Shown piece by piece: positions 9,116-17,185 of a stretch of 64,000 bases of DNA. The notes below the pieces were generated by a model, which worked only from the letters and a program-made list of their open reading frames with translations, was not told the origin of the DNA and searched no databases. The DNA comes from Natrialba asiatica DSM 12278 (GTDB taxonomy: Archaea; Halobacteriota; Halobacteria; Halobacteriales; Natrialbaceae), in the NCBI RefSeq assembly GCF_000337555.1, contig NZ_AOIO01000040.1:310184-374183 (forward strand). The letters run 5' to 3'. Within the stretch, counting starts at the first letter, position 1; each line of letters begins with the position of its first letter. The position numbers and the translations under genes were made by a program.

Positions 9116-11032
9116 TCACACTCCCCAGAAAAACGCGATTCCAAGGACGGTTACGACCGACAGAATCAGCTGTAGCGGCGCACCGACGCGGAAGTAGTCG
9201 CCGAACCGGTAGCCGCCGGGACCGTAGACGAACAGATTCGTCTGGTAGCCGATGGGGCCGAGGAAGGCCGTACTCGCCGCGAACGTAACCGCCAGCACGA
9301 ACGCGAACGGGTTCGACCCGATGCCGGCCGCCGCCGCCGCTGCGACGGGGAGAAGCAAGACGACGCTCGCGTTGTTACTGATTACCTCCGTAATGAGTCC
9401 CGTCACGATGTAGAACAGCCACAACACGACGAGCGTCGGCAAAAAGTCCGCCGTCGAGACGACGAGCGACGCGAGATAGGCCGCCGAACCCGTTTGCTCG
9501 AGTGCGATTCCGAGCGGGATCACGCCCGCGAGCAGGAAGATGATATCCCACTCGACCGCATCGTACAGTTCGTTCGGTTCGAGCACGCCGGTACCGACCA
9601 TCGCGACGACGCCTGCAAGCGCCGCGATCAAGATTGGATAGAACTCGAGCGTCGCGACCGCAACGACGCCGACCATGATCGCGACCGCGATCGGCGCTTT
9701 GTCGGTGCGGTAGTCGGGCTGGGGCGGTTCGCGGGCGACGATCATGTCCCCCCGCCGTGCGAGCCGATCCAGCGTCTCCGGCGGGGCCTGGACGAGCAAC
9801 GTGTCACCGACATCGAGGCGTTTGCCAACGATGCGTTCGCTGACGAGTTCACCGCGGCTCCGCAGGCCGAGGACGGCGGCGTTGAACTCTTCGCGGAACG
9901 CCTCGGGGTCGAGGCGGTCGCCGACGAGTCGGGAGTCGAGCGAAACGACGAGTTCGGTGAGAATGCCCTCGTCGGCGTCGGCCGAGAGGGCGGCCGTGGA
10001 CTGCGGGCGGGTGACGGGTTCGACGCCGGGGATGCCCGCGAGTTCGGTGATCGCGTCGCGGTTCGTTCTGACGACGAGGACGTCGCCTTCGGTGAGCGGG
10101 AGGGCCTGGCGGGGAGCGACTGCGCGGCCGGGAGCGGAGCGAGAGCCGGAGTCGGCATCGGTCTCGGGCTCGCGGCCGCGGCCACGGCTGCGATTGCGCA
10201 CCACCTGGACGATGTCGATGTCGGGACCGAGAATCTCGGTTGCATCGCGGACGGTGCCGTCGACCAGCGGGGAGCCGGGGACGACCGCCACGTCCGCGAC
10301 GTAGTCGCTCACGGCGTACTCCTCGAGATAATCCGCCCGCGGCGGGACGCGCTCCGGAAGGAGGTAGTGACTGACGAAGATCAGGTATAGTCCGCCTACG
10401 AGGGCGACGATGAGTCCGAGTCGAGTGAACTCGAACATCGAGAAGCGGTGAAGTTCGGGATACGTGGTGCCGAGTCGGGCGCTGACGTCGCTTGCGAGGA
10501 TGTTCGTGGAGGTGCCGATAAGGGTGAGCATACCGCCGACCTGCGAGGCGTACGACAGCGGGATGAGGAGTTTCGAGGGCGACGTGTTCCCGCGGTTGGC
10601 AACGTCGGTGACGACCGGAACGAGCAACGCGACGACGGGGGTATTGTTCAGCACGCCTGAGACGGGGCTGGTTACGGCGACCGTCGCGAACAACTGCTTT
10701 CGGACGCTCGTTCCCGCGAATGCGGCCATACGGCGGCCGAGTTCCTGCACGATGCCGGTCCGACTGATCCCGCCGCTCAGGATCAACATTGCGAGGACGG
10801 TAATCGTCGCTTCGTTTGCGAACCCGGAGATGCCGGTTGCAGGATCGATCCCGGTCCACGGTTCGAGGACGACCAGGATGACGATCAGCAGAATTGCAGT
10901 GACGTCGACGGGGAGACGTTCGGTGAGAAAGAAGATGAGTGCCAGGACGACGACCCCGAAGACGACGATCATATCCGTCGTCAACTGGGGCTGGGTCGTC
11001 GTCTCCTGTATGAGCGGGGCACTCGCCGGCAT
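9116..11032 (-). CDS. SLC13/DASS-type anion transporter with two RCK-C (TrkA-C) domains
   Basis: The 638-residue protein has an N-terminal bundle of helices, then a soluble region at about residues 205-390 containing two RCK-C-like modules (the segments around SPLVDGTVRDATEIL and SRLVGDRLDPEAF), then a second helix bundle with VISNNASVVLLLPVA, typical of divalent anion:Na+ symporters. The family transports sulfate, dicarboxylates or phosphate; the RCK-C modules usually sense a small ligand. The ATG at 11032 is preferred to 11050. It is in the same orientation as the PiT/Usp genes but separated from them by about 145 bp. Its presence makes this an anion-uptake neighbourhood; the actual substrate is not shown. 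Confidence 0.8.
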   Translation of the reverse strand: MPASAPLIQETTTQPQLTTDMIVVFGVVVLALIFFLTERLPVDVTAILLIVILVVLEPWTGIDPATGISGFANEATITVLAMLILSGGISRTGIVQELGRRMAAFAGTSVRKQLFATVAVTSPVSGVLNNTPVVALLVPVVTDVANRGNTSPSKLLIPLSYASQVGGMLTLIGTSTNILASDVSARLGTTYPELHRFSMFEFTRLGLIVALVGGLYLIFVSHYLLPERVPPRADYLEEYAVSDYVADVAVVPGSPLVDGTVRDATEILGPDIDIVQVVRNRSRGRGREPETDADSGSRSAPGRAVAPRQALPLTEGDVLVVRTNRDAITELAGIPGVEPVTRPQSTAALSADADEGILTELVVSLDSRLVGDRLDPEAFREEFNAAVLGLRSRGELVSERIVGKRLDVGDTLLVQAPPETLDRLARRGDMIVAREPPQPDYRTDKAPIAVAIMVGVVAVATLEFYPILIAALAGVVAMVGTGVLEPNELYDAVEWDIIFLLAGVIPLGIALEQTGSAAYLASLVVSTADFLPTLVVLWLFYIVTGLITEVISNNASVVLLLPVAAAAAAGIGSNPFAFVLAVTFAASTAFLGPIGYQTNLFVYGPGGYRFGDYFRVGAPLQLILSVVTVLGIAFFWGV

Positions 11033-11166
11033 GCGTATCGGAGACCACACCGGGCGAAGATGTAATTTCTCTGCACGGACGTTGAACAGTGTTCGAGCGA
11101 TGGTCGTCGACTCGGCATGCTTGCCAAACCGTCGCCTTTACTCGGGTCGGTCGCACGCACACACAT

Positions 11167-11940
11167 ATGACCGGGACGGAGACCGATACGGCGACGAGCG
11201 AGACAACCGACGAGTTCGAGACGTTCGAGGTCATTCCGGCCGTCGACATTCAGGACGGCGAGGTCGTCCAGCTCGTCCAGGGCGAGCGCGGAACGGAACG
11301 AACCTACGGCGAGCCGGTTGCGGCCGCGCGGCGCTGGATCGACGCCGGCGCGGAGTCGCTCCACCTCGTCGATCTCGACGGCGCGTTCGAGGGCGAACGA
11401 GCGAACGCGGGGGCCATCGACGCCGTCATCGACACCGTCGACGTGCCGACGCAACTCGGCGGCGGCATCCGCACCGCCGCCGACGCGCGGGCCCTTCTCG
11501 ACCGCGGCGTCGACCGCGTCATTCTCGGCACCGCAGCCGTCGACAACCCCGATATCGTCGCCGAAATCAGCGAGACCCACCCCGACAGCGTCGTCGTCAG
11601 CCTCGACGCGAAAGACGGCGAGGTCGTCGTCGAGGGCTGGACCGAAGGCGCTGGCATCTCCCCGGTCGAGGCCGCCGAACGCTACGCCGACCTCGGTGCC
11701 GCCGCGATCCTCTTTACCAACGTCGACGTCGAAGGCCAACTCGAGGGCGTCGCGACCGAACCCGTTCGTGAACTCGTCGACGCGACCGACGTGCCGGTGA
11801 TCGCAAGCGGCGGCGTCGCGACCCTCGAGGACGTCCGTGAACTCGAGGCGGCCGGCGCGACTGCGGTCGTGGTCGGAAGTGCGCTCTACGAGGGCAAGTT
11901 TACGCTCGCGGAGGCCCAAACTGCCGTGGACCGCTCGTAA
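11167..11940 (+). CDS. hisA: ProFAR isomerase
   Basis: This 257-residue (beta/alpha)8 protein is 1-(5-phosphoribosyl)-5-[(5-phosphoribosylamino)methylideneamino]imidazole-4-carboxamide isomerase, the fourth step of histidine synthesis. The catalytic Asp is in PAVDIQDGEVVQL, and phosphate-binding loops are seen in TQLGGGIRTAADA, VILGTAAV and IASGGVATLEDV. The start at 11167 gives a short acidic N-terminal extension before the first strand, as is common in haloarchaeal enzymes. The other his gene in the window, hisB, lies 1.4 kb downstream on the same strand but with a GNAT gene and a reverse-oriented gene between them, so they are not one operon. Confidence 0.95.
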   Translation: MTGTETDTATSETTDEFETFEVIPAVDIQDGEVVQLVQGERGTERTYGEPVAAARRWIDAGAESLHLVDLDGAFEGERANAGAIDAVIDTVDVPTQLGGGIRTAADARALLDRGVDRVILGTAAVDNPDIVAEISETHPDSVVVSLDAKDGEVVVEGWTEGAGISPVEAAERYADLGAAAILFTNVDVEGQLEGVATEPVRELVDATDVPVIASGGVATLEDVRELEAAGATAVVVGSALYEGKFTLAEAQTAVDRS

Positions 11941-12010
11941 TCGACGGCCACTGATATTCGTTCCCACACCACCGAAAGAGTCGTCCCGATTCCGCGAGAG
12001 GGGTCGGTCG

Positions 12011-12508
12011 ATGCCACCGTCACCGCCATCATCGTCATCCACGTCGACGCCGGCGACCGTTCGCGATCTCACTCCTGATGACGCTCCCGCGCTAACCGCC
12101 CTCTACGAGGAGTACGAGTGGTGGGACGACCGCGATGAAACTGCCGTTCGCGACGCCCTTTGTGAGACTGCGGTCGCCGTCGGCGTCGAAGCGGACGGAC
12201 GCCTCGTCGCCGCGGCGCGGGTGCTGACGGACTTCACGTACTACGCGACCGTCTACGACGTTATCGTCGCTGCTGACCGTCGCGGCGAGGGAATCGGCGA
12301 AACGCTCATGCGCGCCGTCGTCGACCACCCGGACCTGCAGTCGGTCGCCGGTCTCTCGTTGCTCTGTCGGCGCGGGCTGGTTCCGTACTACGAGACGGTC
12401 GGCTTCGAACCGTTCGATCCCGAACTGGAGATTCCCGAGGGCGGCACCGAAGAACTCGTCCGGATGACCTATACCCGTCCTGCCGACCAGCGCGGTGACG
12501 AAGACTGA
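12011..12508 (+). CDS. GNAT family N-acetyltransferase
   Basis: This 165-residue protein has the GNAT fold. The acetyl-CoA pyrophosphate loop is RRGEGIGETLM (R-x-x-G-x-G pattern), preceded by the beta4 strand VYDVIVAAD, and the C-terminal strand pattern LVPYYETVGFEPFDP is standard for small-molecule or protein acetyltransferases. A Ser/Pro/Thr-rich leader of about 18 residues precedes the domain. The acceptor is not predictable. It follows hisA by 70 bp on the same strand and could be co-transcribed with it. The ATG at 12011 is chosen because the open frame further upstream overlaps hisA. Confidence 0.85.
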   Translation: MPPSPPSSSSTSTPATVRDLTPDDAPALTALYEEYEWWDDRDETAVRDALCETAVAVGVEADGRLVAAARVLTDFTYYATVYDVIVAADRRGEGIGETLMRAVVDHPDLQSVAGLSLLCRRGLVPYYETVGFEPFDPELEIPEGGTEELVRMTYTRPADQRGDED

Positions 12509-12559
12509 CCGCGCCGCTCGCGGCTGCCAGTCGGCGCGAATCAGCATTCGAGTAGGCGA

Positions 12560-12660
12560 CGCTGCGGGAAGGGCTAATCCGTCCTGAAGCGGCCGGTAGG
12601 GGACCTGCGCCCGTTAGGGCGGCCGTCCGGCGACCCCCGTTATCCGGGACTTCCACTCCA
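12560..12660 (+). ncRNA. candidate structured RNA in a long convergent gap (tentative)
   Basis: The 218-bp gap between two convergent genes is unusually long for this window and contains GC-rich hairpins: GCCC/GGGC around a GTTA loop at 12609-12620, enclosed by either GCCGG/CCGGC (12592-12596 with 12627-12631) or CGGCC/GGCCG (12590-12594 with 12621-12625), and then CCCG/CGGG around TTATC at 12636-12648. A stem, one-sided loop, stem order recalls a guide-RNA pocket, but I find no clear ACA, C/D or kink-turn box, so no class is assigned. It may also be a transcript-end structure. Confidence 0.25.
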
Positions 12661-12726
12661 GTTAGATCGATGATTGATCCGATGACGTATCGAGTCCGGA
12701 ATCGGTCGATCCTGTTCCCGATCGGT

Positions 12727-13008
12727 TCACGACCGGTTGTAATCACGTCCCATGTAGAGTGCGAGGACGTTGAGCCCGAGGAGGGCGAGAAAGACGAGCG
12801 TGATCCGAGGATTGCCCAGTCCCTGCGTTAACAGCGGCAGATGGACGAACGGCAGGGCGACGGCGATCCAGAACGAAAGAAACCGCGTCGATCCCTTGAG
12901 CGAGTGGATGAATCGACTGCGCGCCGGATCGCTGTTTTGGTTCGACTCCGACCCTGCTGGAGACAGGGAGTCGTTCGACAGTGGGGAGGGGCTGGGGGAG
13001 TTGGACAT
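12727..13008 (-). CDS. small membrane protein of unknown function
   Basis: The 93-residue protein has a Ser/Pro/Asn-rich hydrophilic N-terminus of about 35 residues and two hydrophobic helices, one around FLSFWIAVALPFVHLPLLT and one around ITLVFLALLGLNVLALYMG, and ends with a short basic tail. It is probably a two-helix membrane protein with both ends on the same side. The ATG at 13008 starts the Ser/Pro-rich leader; an ATG at 13044 is a weaker alternative. It faces away from hisB, sharing a 304-bp divergent region with it. No family is recognised. Confidence 0.6.
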   Translation of the reverse strand: MSNSPSPSPLSNDSLSPAGSESNQNSDPARSRFIHSLKGSTRFLSFWIAVALPFVHLPLLTQGLGNPRITLVFLALLGLNVLALYMGRDYNRS

Positions 13009-13312
13009 TGTGACGAGGCACCTCTTCGTAGTAACGACATTCACTCAGGATAGCATATAACCGTCAGACGGTTGGTCCCGTTTCGGTCCGTTTCACGTCC
13101 GTAATGATGGTAATACTACTCTTCGAAACGCCTTTAGAATCGCGGAAAAATTTTACAAACGGCTCTAACTCTGTTTCATCGATTTTGTCATGACATGTGG
13201 ATCGGTCCGGTATAGCCGCCCTATTCTCCGTCGCCGATCGCTCGTGGCCGCTGCGTACTCTCCGTCGCAACCGAGCGCAATCCCCTTGTACCGAGAACGC
13301 AACCATTTCGAC
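13009..13312. promoter_or_regulatory. 304-bp divergent region between a small membrane gene and hisB
   Basis: This region is AT-richer than its surroundings and holds no convincing gene. A perfect inverted repeat, AACCGT-CAG-ACGGTT, lies at 13059-13073 immediately after an AT-rich GCATATAA motif, about 50 bp upstream of the small membrane gene. It could be an operator or a short hairpin. Another AT-rich run (AAAAATTTTACAAA) is at about 13145. No T-box, riboswitch or attenuator was recognised upstream of hisB. Confidence 0.35.
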
Positions 13313-13906
13313 ATGAGCGAGCGACGCGCGACCGTCACACGAGACACGGCCGAAACGACGATCGAATGCACGGTGTCCGTCGACGGCAACGGCACAGCCA
13401 CGGTCGATACCGGCGTCGGCTTCTTCGATCACATGCTGACGGCCTTCGCCCGCCACGGCCTCTTCGATCTCGAACTCGAGTGCGACGGCGACCTCGACAT
13501 CGACGATCACCACACGGTCGAGGACGTGGCAATCGTCCTCGGAACGGCGTTCGATGAGGCCCTCGACGATCGGGCGGGCATCGTCAGGTACGCGGATCGC
13601 CGCGTTCCGCTCGACGAAGCCGTCGCGTCGACCGTCGTCGACGTGAGCGGCCGCCCACGGTTCTACTTCGACGGCGAGTTCTCCCAGGCGGCGATCGGCG
13701 AGTTCACGAGCGACATGGCGCGTCACTTCGCGGAGTCGCTGGCGATGAACGCGGGACTGACGCTGCACGTCGGCGTTCGCGGTGAGAACGCCCACCACGA
13801 GGTCGAGGCGCTGTTCAAGGCGCTGGCGCGAGCGCTCGACGACGCGACGCGGCTCGATGACCGACGCGAGGGGACACCGAGTACGAAGGGAACGCTGACC
13901 GACTAA
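13313..13906 (+). CDS. hisB: imidazoleglycerol-phosphate dehydratase
   Basis: This 197-residue monofunctional enzyme catalyses the sixth step of histidine synthesis, removing water from imidazole glycerol phosphate. The family's metal-binding histidine motifs are present: [14 protein letters not shown], then [16 protein letters not shown], and in the second half-repeat [16 protein letters not shown] and [17 protein letters not shown]. Length fits the single-domain archaeal type without the HisNB phosphatase. The ATG at 13313 is chosen because residues upstream are not conserved in character. Neighbours are a reverse-oriented zinc-ribbon gene and, further upstream, hisA. Confidence 0.95.
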   Translation: MSERRATVTRDTAETTIECTVSVDGNGTATVDTGVGFFDHMLTAFARHGLFDLELECDGDLDIDDHHTVEDVAIVLGTAFDEALDDRAGIVRYADRRVPLDEAVASTVVDVSGRPRFYFDGEFSQAAIGEFTSDMARHFAESLAMNAGLTLHVGVRGENAHHEVEALFKALARALDDATRLDDRREGTPSTKGTLTD

Positions 13907-13935
13907 GTGCAGCGCGACGGCCCAGCAACGACGAA

Positions 13936-14670
13936 CTACGATGACGGACGGTGCAACTCCCCGCCGCGCTCGGCGAACTCGTCGCGTTCGAGCGCGTGCT
14001 CGATGATCGCCTCGGCCTCCTCGGCTTCGAGGTCGTAGGCGCCGGCCGCCAGCGATTCGACGGCCTCGCGGCCCATCGGGAACTCGCGGTTGCGAAGCAA
14101 GCGGATGACCTTGGGATAGGCTCGCGGCGAGGCTGGGGCCGCTCTCGTCGATTCGGATCGGGCGGTCGGTTCGGCTTCGGTTTCGATTGGATTCGATTCC
14201 CGGGCTGGTTCTGCCGCCGCCTCGTCCGTCCCGCCGGTCGCATCTTCGGAACTGGGTGTCTCGTCCGACGGCTCGTCGAACGTGATCTCGTTTCCCGTTT
14301 CGAAGCGCCCTGCCGGTGGTGCGTCCGATTTTGCAACCGAACCTGAATCTGGATCCGAGTTCACCTCCCCTTCCGAACTCGTGCTCTCTGGAGGCGTTCT
14401 CTGCGTACTCGAATCGTCGCTCCCAGTCCCGTCAGTGGCCGGGGTCTCGGCCGTTTCAGTGTCGCTGTGTGACTGGCGTGAGCCGGTGGTGGTGTCACTT
14501 CGGAGTCGGTCGAGGAGCGGTTCGAGGACGGTTCCAAGACGACGTTTGCAGTCCGGACAGACGCTCACGCGGCGTTGTTCGGCCTCCGTCGGATCGAGTT
14601 CGGCGGGAATAACCTCGTACGTGCCGGCAGCATCGCTAGCACAGAAGTCACAGTGGTTGATCGCGCGCAT
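13936..14670 (-). CDS. zinc-ribbon protein with acidic linker and C-terminal helical domain
   Basis: The 244-residue protein starts with a probable zinc site (C7/C10 in CDFC and C38/C41 in CPDC), followed by a short helix, then about 110 residues of Ser/Thr/Glu/Asp/Pro low-complexity linker. A compact C-terminal domain of about 65 residues (from PKVIRLLRNREFPMGREAVE to the end) looks helical. This architecture suggests a small haloarchaea-specific regulatory or adaptor protein, but no named family is recognised. An ATG at 14685 would add five residues; 14670 places the first Cys pair close to the start. It is convergent with hisB. Confidence 0.7.
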   Translation of the reverse strand: MRAINHCDFCASDAAGTYEVIPAELDPTEAEQRRVSVCPDCKRRLGTVLEPLLDRLRSDTTTGSRQSHSDTETAETPATDGTGSDDSSTQRTPPESTSSEGEVNSDPDSGSVAKSDAPPAGRFETGNEITFDEPSDETPSSEDATGGTDEAAAEPARESNPIETEAEPTARSESTRAAPASPRAYPKVIRLLRNREFPMGREAVESLAAGAYDLEAEEAEAIIEHALERDEFAERGGELHRPSS

Positions 14671-14828
14671 AGAATACCGTCTCATTCGAATCGGTAAAAA
14701 CGTCCGTCAGACGCGGGGTGGCACGGCGGTCGAGTTTGCTGAACGGTGTTGACCGCTCTGTGTTGCGACGGTATCGACGCATCCCGTCACCTCGGCCGCT
14801 GAACTCGTTATGACCGACCGTCAATCAC

Positions 14829-14842
14829 CGACCATTATACCT
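14829..14842 (+). promoter_or_regulatory. TATA-like promoter of the ACT-domain regulator
   Basis: The motif ACCATTATACC is centred about 31 nt before the ATG at 14867. That spacing fits an archaeal TATA box serving a leaderless or nearly leaderless transcript, and it favours 14867 over the upstream in-frame ATG at 14810, which lies before the box. Confidence 0.45.
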
Positions 14843-14866
14843 GGGCACGCGTATACCCACCAACGA

Positions 14867-15370
14867 ATGTTCGACGAGATAATGGGGAAGTTCGAGGGGT
14901 CCCCGAGCCAGCAAGCAGTTATTCGACTCCTGTTAGAGCGTGGCTTTTCGGTCAACGACGACGGTCGCGTCGTTTCGGGTGGGATCGAGATCCCGAACAC
15001 CGGTATCGCTCGCGAGATCGATGTCGATCGCCGCGTCGTCGACTCGACGACGAACGCGATCCTCGACGATCCCGAACTCCGGCGGATCTTCCAGAACATC
15101 TCGCAGGTGCCGAGCCTGATGGATCTCGCACCCGTGCTCGATCTGACGGTGCTGTCGATTGCCGTCGACAACGCGGAGCAAAAGGGGATCGTCGCCGCGG
15201 TGACGGGGACGCTCGCCGAAAACGACATCTCGATTCGCCAGACGATCAGCGAGGACCCCGAGTTCACCGACGAGCCGCGGCTGTACCTGATCACGGACGA
15301 GGACGTTTCGGGCGCGGCGATAACCGAACTTCGCGATCTCGAGTTCGTGCGGAAGATCGAGTTACAGTGA
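14867..15370 (+). CDS. ACT-domain regulator of amino acid metabolism
   Basis: The 167-residue protein (COG2150-like) has an N-terminal helix-turn-helix-like region (SPSQQAVIRLLLERGFSV, then GIAREIDVDRRVVDST) and a C-terminal ACT domain (VLSIAVDNAEQKGIVAAVTGTL, DISIRQTISEDPE). ACT domains bind amino acids, so it probably senses one and affects transcription or enzyme activity. The ATG at 14867 is preferred because a TATA-like box lies just upstream. It is followed after about 50 bp by the IMPACT-family gene on the same strand, so the two may be co-transcribed. Its ligand is unknown. Confidence 0.8.
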   Translation: MFDEIMGKFEGSPSQQAVIRLLLERGFSVNDDGRVVSGGIEIPNTGIAREIDVDRRVVDSTTNAILDDPELRRIFQNISQVPSLMDLAPVLDLTVLSIAVDNAEQKGIVAAVTGTLAENDISIRQTISEDPEFTDEPRLYLITDEDVSGAAITELRDLEFVRKIELQ

Positions 15371-15418
15371 GCGTACAGTGAGCGACCCGATCGACTGCGC
15401 GAGGTGCGAGGTGAAACC

Positions 15419-16033
15419 GTGACCGACACCTACGCGACGATCGCCGAGGCTGCGACCGCCGAGTTCGTCGTCCAGGGCTCGGAGTTCATCGGCCACGCGC
15501 GCCCGGTCGAATCCGTCCCGGACGCCGAGTCGTTCGTCGACGCGATCCGCGAGGAGTACGCCGACGCGACGCATAACGTTCCCGCCTACCGGGTGCGCGC
15601 GGACGCCGACGGCGACTTCCTCCGGGAGTATTCGAGCGACAACGGCGAACCCTCGAGTTCGGCGGGCAAGCCGGCGCTCAACGTCCTCGCACGGCGCGAG
15701 ATCGAGAACTGCGCGGTCGTCGTGACGCGGTACTACGGCGGGACGAACCTCGGCGTCGGCGGTCTCGTCCGGGCGTACTCCCGCGCGGTGAAGGAGGCCG
15801 TCGACGCGGCGGGCGTCGTCGAGGAGCGCCCGCACGAACGCGTCTCGATCACCGTGGAGTACGACGATTCGGGCACCGTCCGCGGCATCATCGAAAGCGA
15901 GGGCTACGAGTTCGACGCGGATTACCAGGCCGAGGTTACCTTTGCCGTTCGCGTTCCGGTCGCGGCGGCCGACGCCTTCCGCGATCGGATTCGAAGTGCG
16001 ACGAGCGGGCGGGCCGAACTCGAGTCGGAGTAA
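15419..16033 (+). CDS. IMPACT/YigZ family protein (UPF0029)
   Basis: The 204-residue protein contains the UPF0029 domain: SEFIGHARPVESV, then HNVPAYRV, the acidic DNGEPSSSAGKPALNVL and the highly typical VVTRYYGGTNLGVGGLVRAYSRAVKEA. The C-terminal part is the DUF1949-like ferredoxin-fold domain. Eukaryotic IMPACT inhibits GCN2 signalling; bacterial YigZ has no firmly assigned role, so the archaeal function is open. The start is GTG at 15419, preceded by a GAGGTG ribosome-binding-like motif about 6 nt upstream; a GTG at 15404 is less likely. Confidence 0.88.
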   Translation: MTDTYATIAEAATAEFVVQGSEFIGHARPVESVPDAESFVDAIREEYADATHNVPAYRVRADADGDFLREYSSDNGEPSSSAGKPALNVLARREIENCAVVVTRYYGGTNLGVGGLVRAYSRAVKEAVDAAGVVEERPHERVSITVEYDDSGTVRGIIESEGYEFDADYQAEVTFAVRVPVAAADAFRDRIRSATSGRAELESE

Positions 16034-16081
16034 GAGTACGGGTACGGCGCGTTCGAAGCGGGATCGTGTTCTTGGCGGCCG

Positions 16082-16957
16082 TTACGGCAGCGCTGTCGTT
16101 CGATCCGAGAGCCGCTGTTCGACCGTCGCGATGATCGCCTCCGGCGCGTCGAGGGACTCGCGGTCGAGACGCACGTCGAACAGCCCGCGGTCGAAGACGA
16201 GTTCGTCGTCGCGCAGGCGGACGTGATCGATCTCGTCCCACGGGACGAATCTGCTGGTGTAGGGTCGCTGTTTGACGAGGCCGTTCTCGTAGAGCCGGAT
16301 TTCGGGGTCCGTTCCGGTCTCGCCGACGCGGAATCGGCCCTCGATGAACCCGCCGACGAGCCAGCAGAGCCAGAGCGTCCCCCAGACGAGTGCGCTGAGC
16401 CAGTTTCTCCCGATTGCGTCGAGGAGCGCGAGCGCCGGCCAGACGACGAGGAGCAGCACGTCTATTTTGGGCGTGCGTGGCGGGTGCCAGCGACACGCCG
16501 CGATCGGGCGGCCGTGCGCTCTGTCGGCGGCGTACCCCGTCTCGGTGACCCCCAGCAGCACGTATCCGGCGACGAGGAGTCCGCTCGCCGACACGGCGGT
16601 CGCGAGTCCGAGTGCGGTATCGACCGGGCCCAGCACCGAGGCGAGGCCGACGAGTCCGAACGGTACGGCCGGGGCGAACGGCGCGGCGCGCTGAACTCGT
16701 CCGCGGCCCAGTCGGGCCGGCAGGTCGGGGAAGCGACGGTGGACGGCGGTACCGAGACCGATACCGACGAAGAGTCCGAGGAGTGTCCCACCGGCGAGGA
16801 CGACACTGCCCCCGTTCAGCGCCGTTGCACCGGTCAGCGCGACCGCTGCGAAGACGACACCGATGTAACCCGCGAGGATGCGCCGCTCTACCGCGGCAGA
16901 GACGGATGCTGTGGCAGTACCGCCGTCAGCTCCCTCTGCGGACGAACGTTCGTTCAT
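16082..16957 (-). CDS. multi-pass membrane protein with cytosolic C-terminal domain
   Basis: The 291-residue protein has about six hydrophobic segments (around residues 25-60, 95-140 and 165-205), arranged as pairs. A soluble C-terminal domain follows, with the motif GLVKQRPYTSRFVPWDEIDHVRLRDDELVFD, which resembles the short PH-like/DUF-type strand domain found after membrane anchors in many archaeal proteins. No catalytic motif is seen. It is convergent with the IMPACT gene and divergent from the SLC1 transporter. Function is unknown. Confidence 0.65.
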   Translation of the reverse strand: MNERSSAEGADGGTATASVSAAVERRILAGYIGVVFAAVALTGATALNGGSVVLAGGTLLGLFVGIGLGTAVHRRFPDLPARLGRGRVQRAAPFAPAVPFGLVGLASVLGPVDTALGLATAVSASGLLVAGYVLLGVTETGYAADRAHGRPIAACRWHPPRTPKIDVLLLVVWPALALLDAIGRNWLSALVWGTLWLCWLVGGFIEGRFRVGETGTDPEIRLYENGLVKQRPYTSRFVPWDEIDHVRLRDDELVFDRGLFDVRLDRESLDAPEAIIATVEQRLSDRTTALP

Positions 16958-17185
16958 ACGTTTTTGTACGCGAATTCAGGGTATATGTGTACTGGAAATG
17001 ACCCGTCTCAGGCCTCGCCGGCGACGGCGAGCAGTCCCTCGAGAATCAACAGCGGGATCTCGGGTACCATCAGTAGAATTGGAGGAACCACGTAAATTCT
17101 CTCCTACATGTGAAACCGTAAGGCATGTGCGCTCTGTACTTCGGAAGTATTATCACCTGATTTCAAGACCCTACCACATGAGAGT

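Noticed and set aside
17008-17070. 20-codon minus-strand ORF (MVPEIPLLILEGLLAVAGEA)
   Set aside because: Too short to support, no partner or ribosome-site evidence; possibly a fragment of a lost gene.
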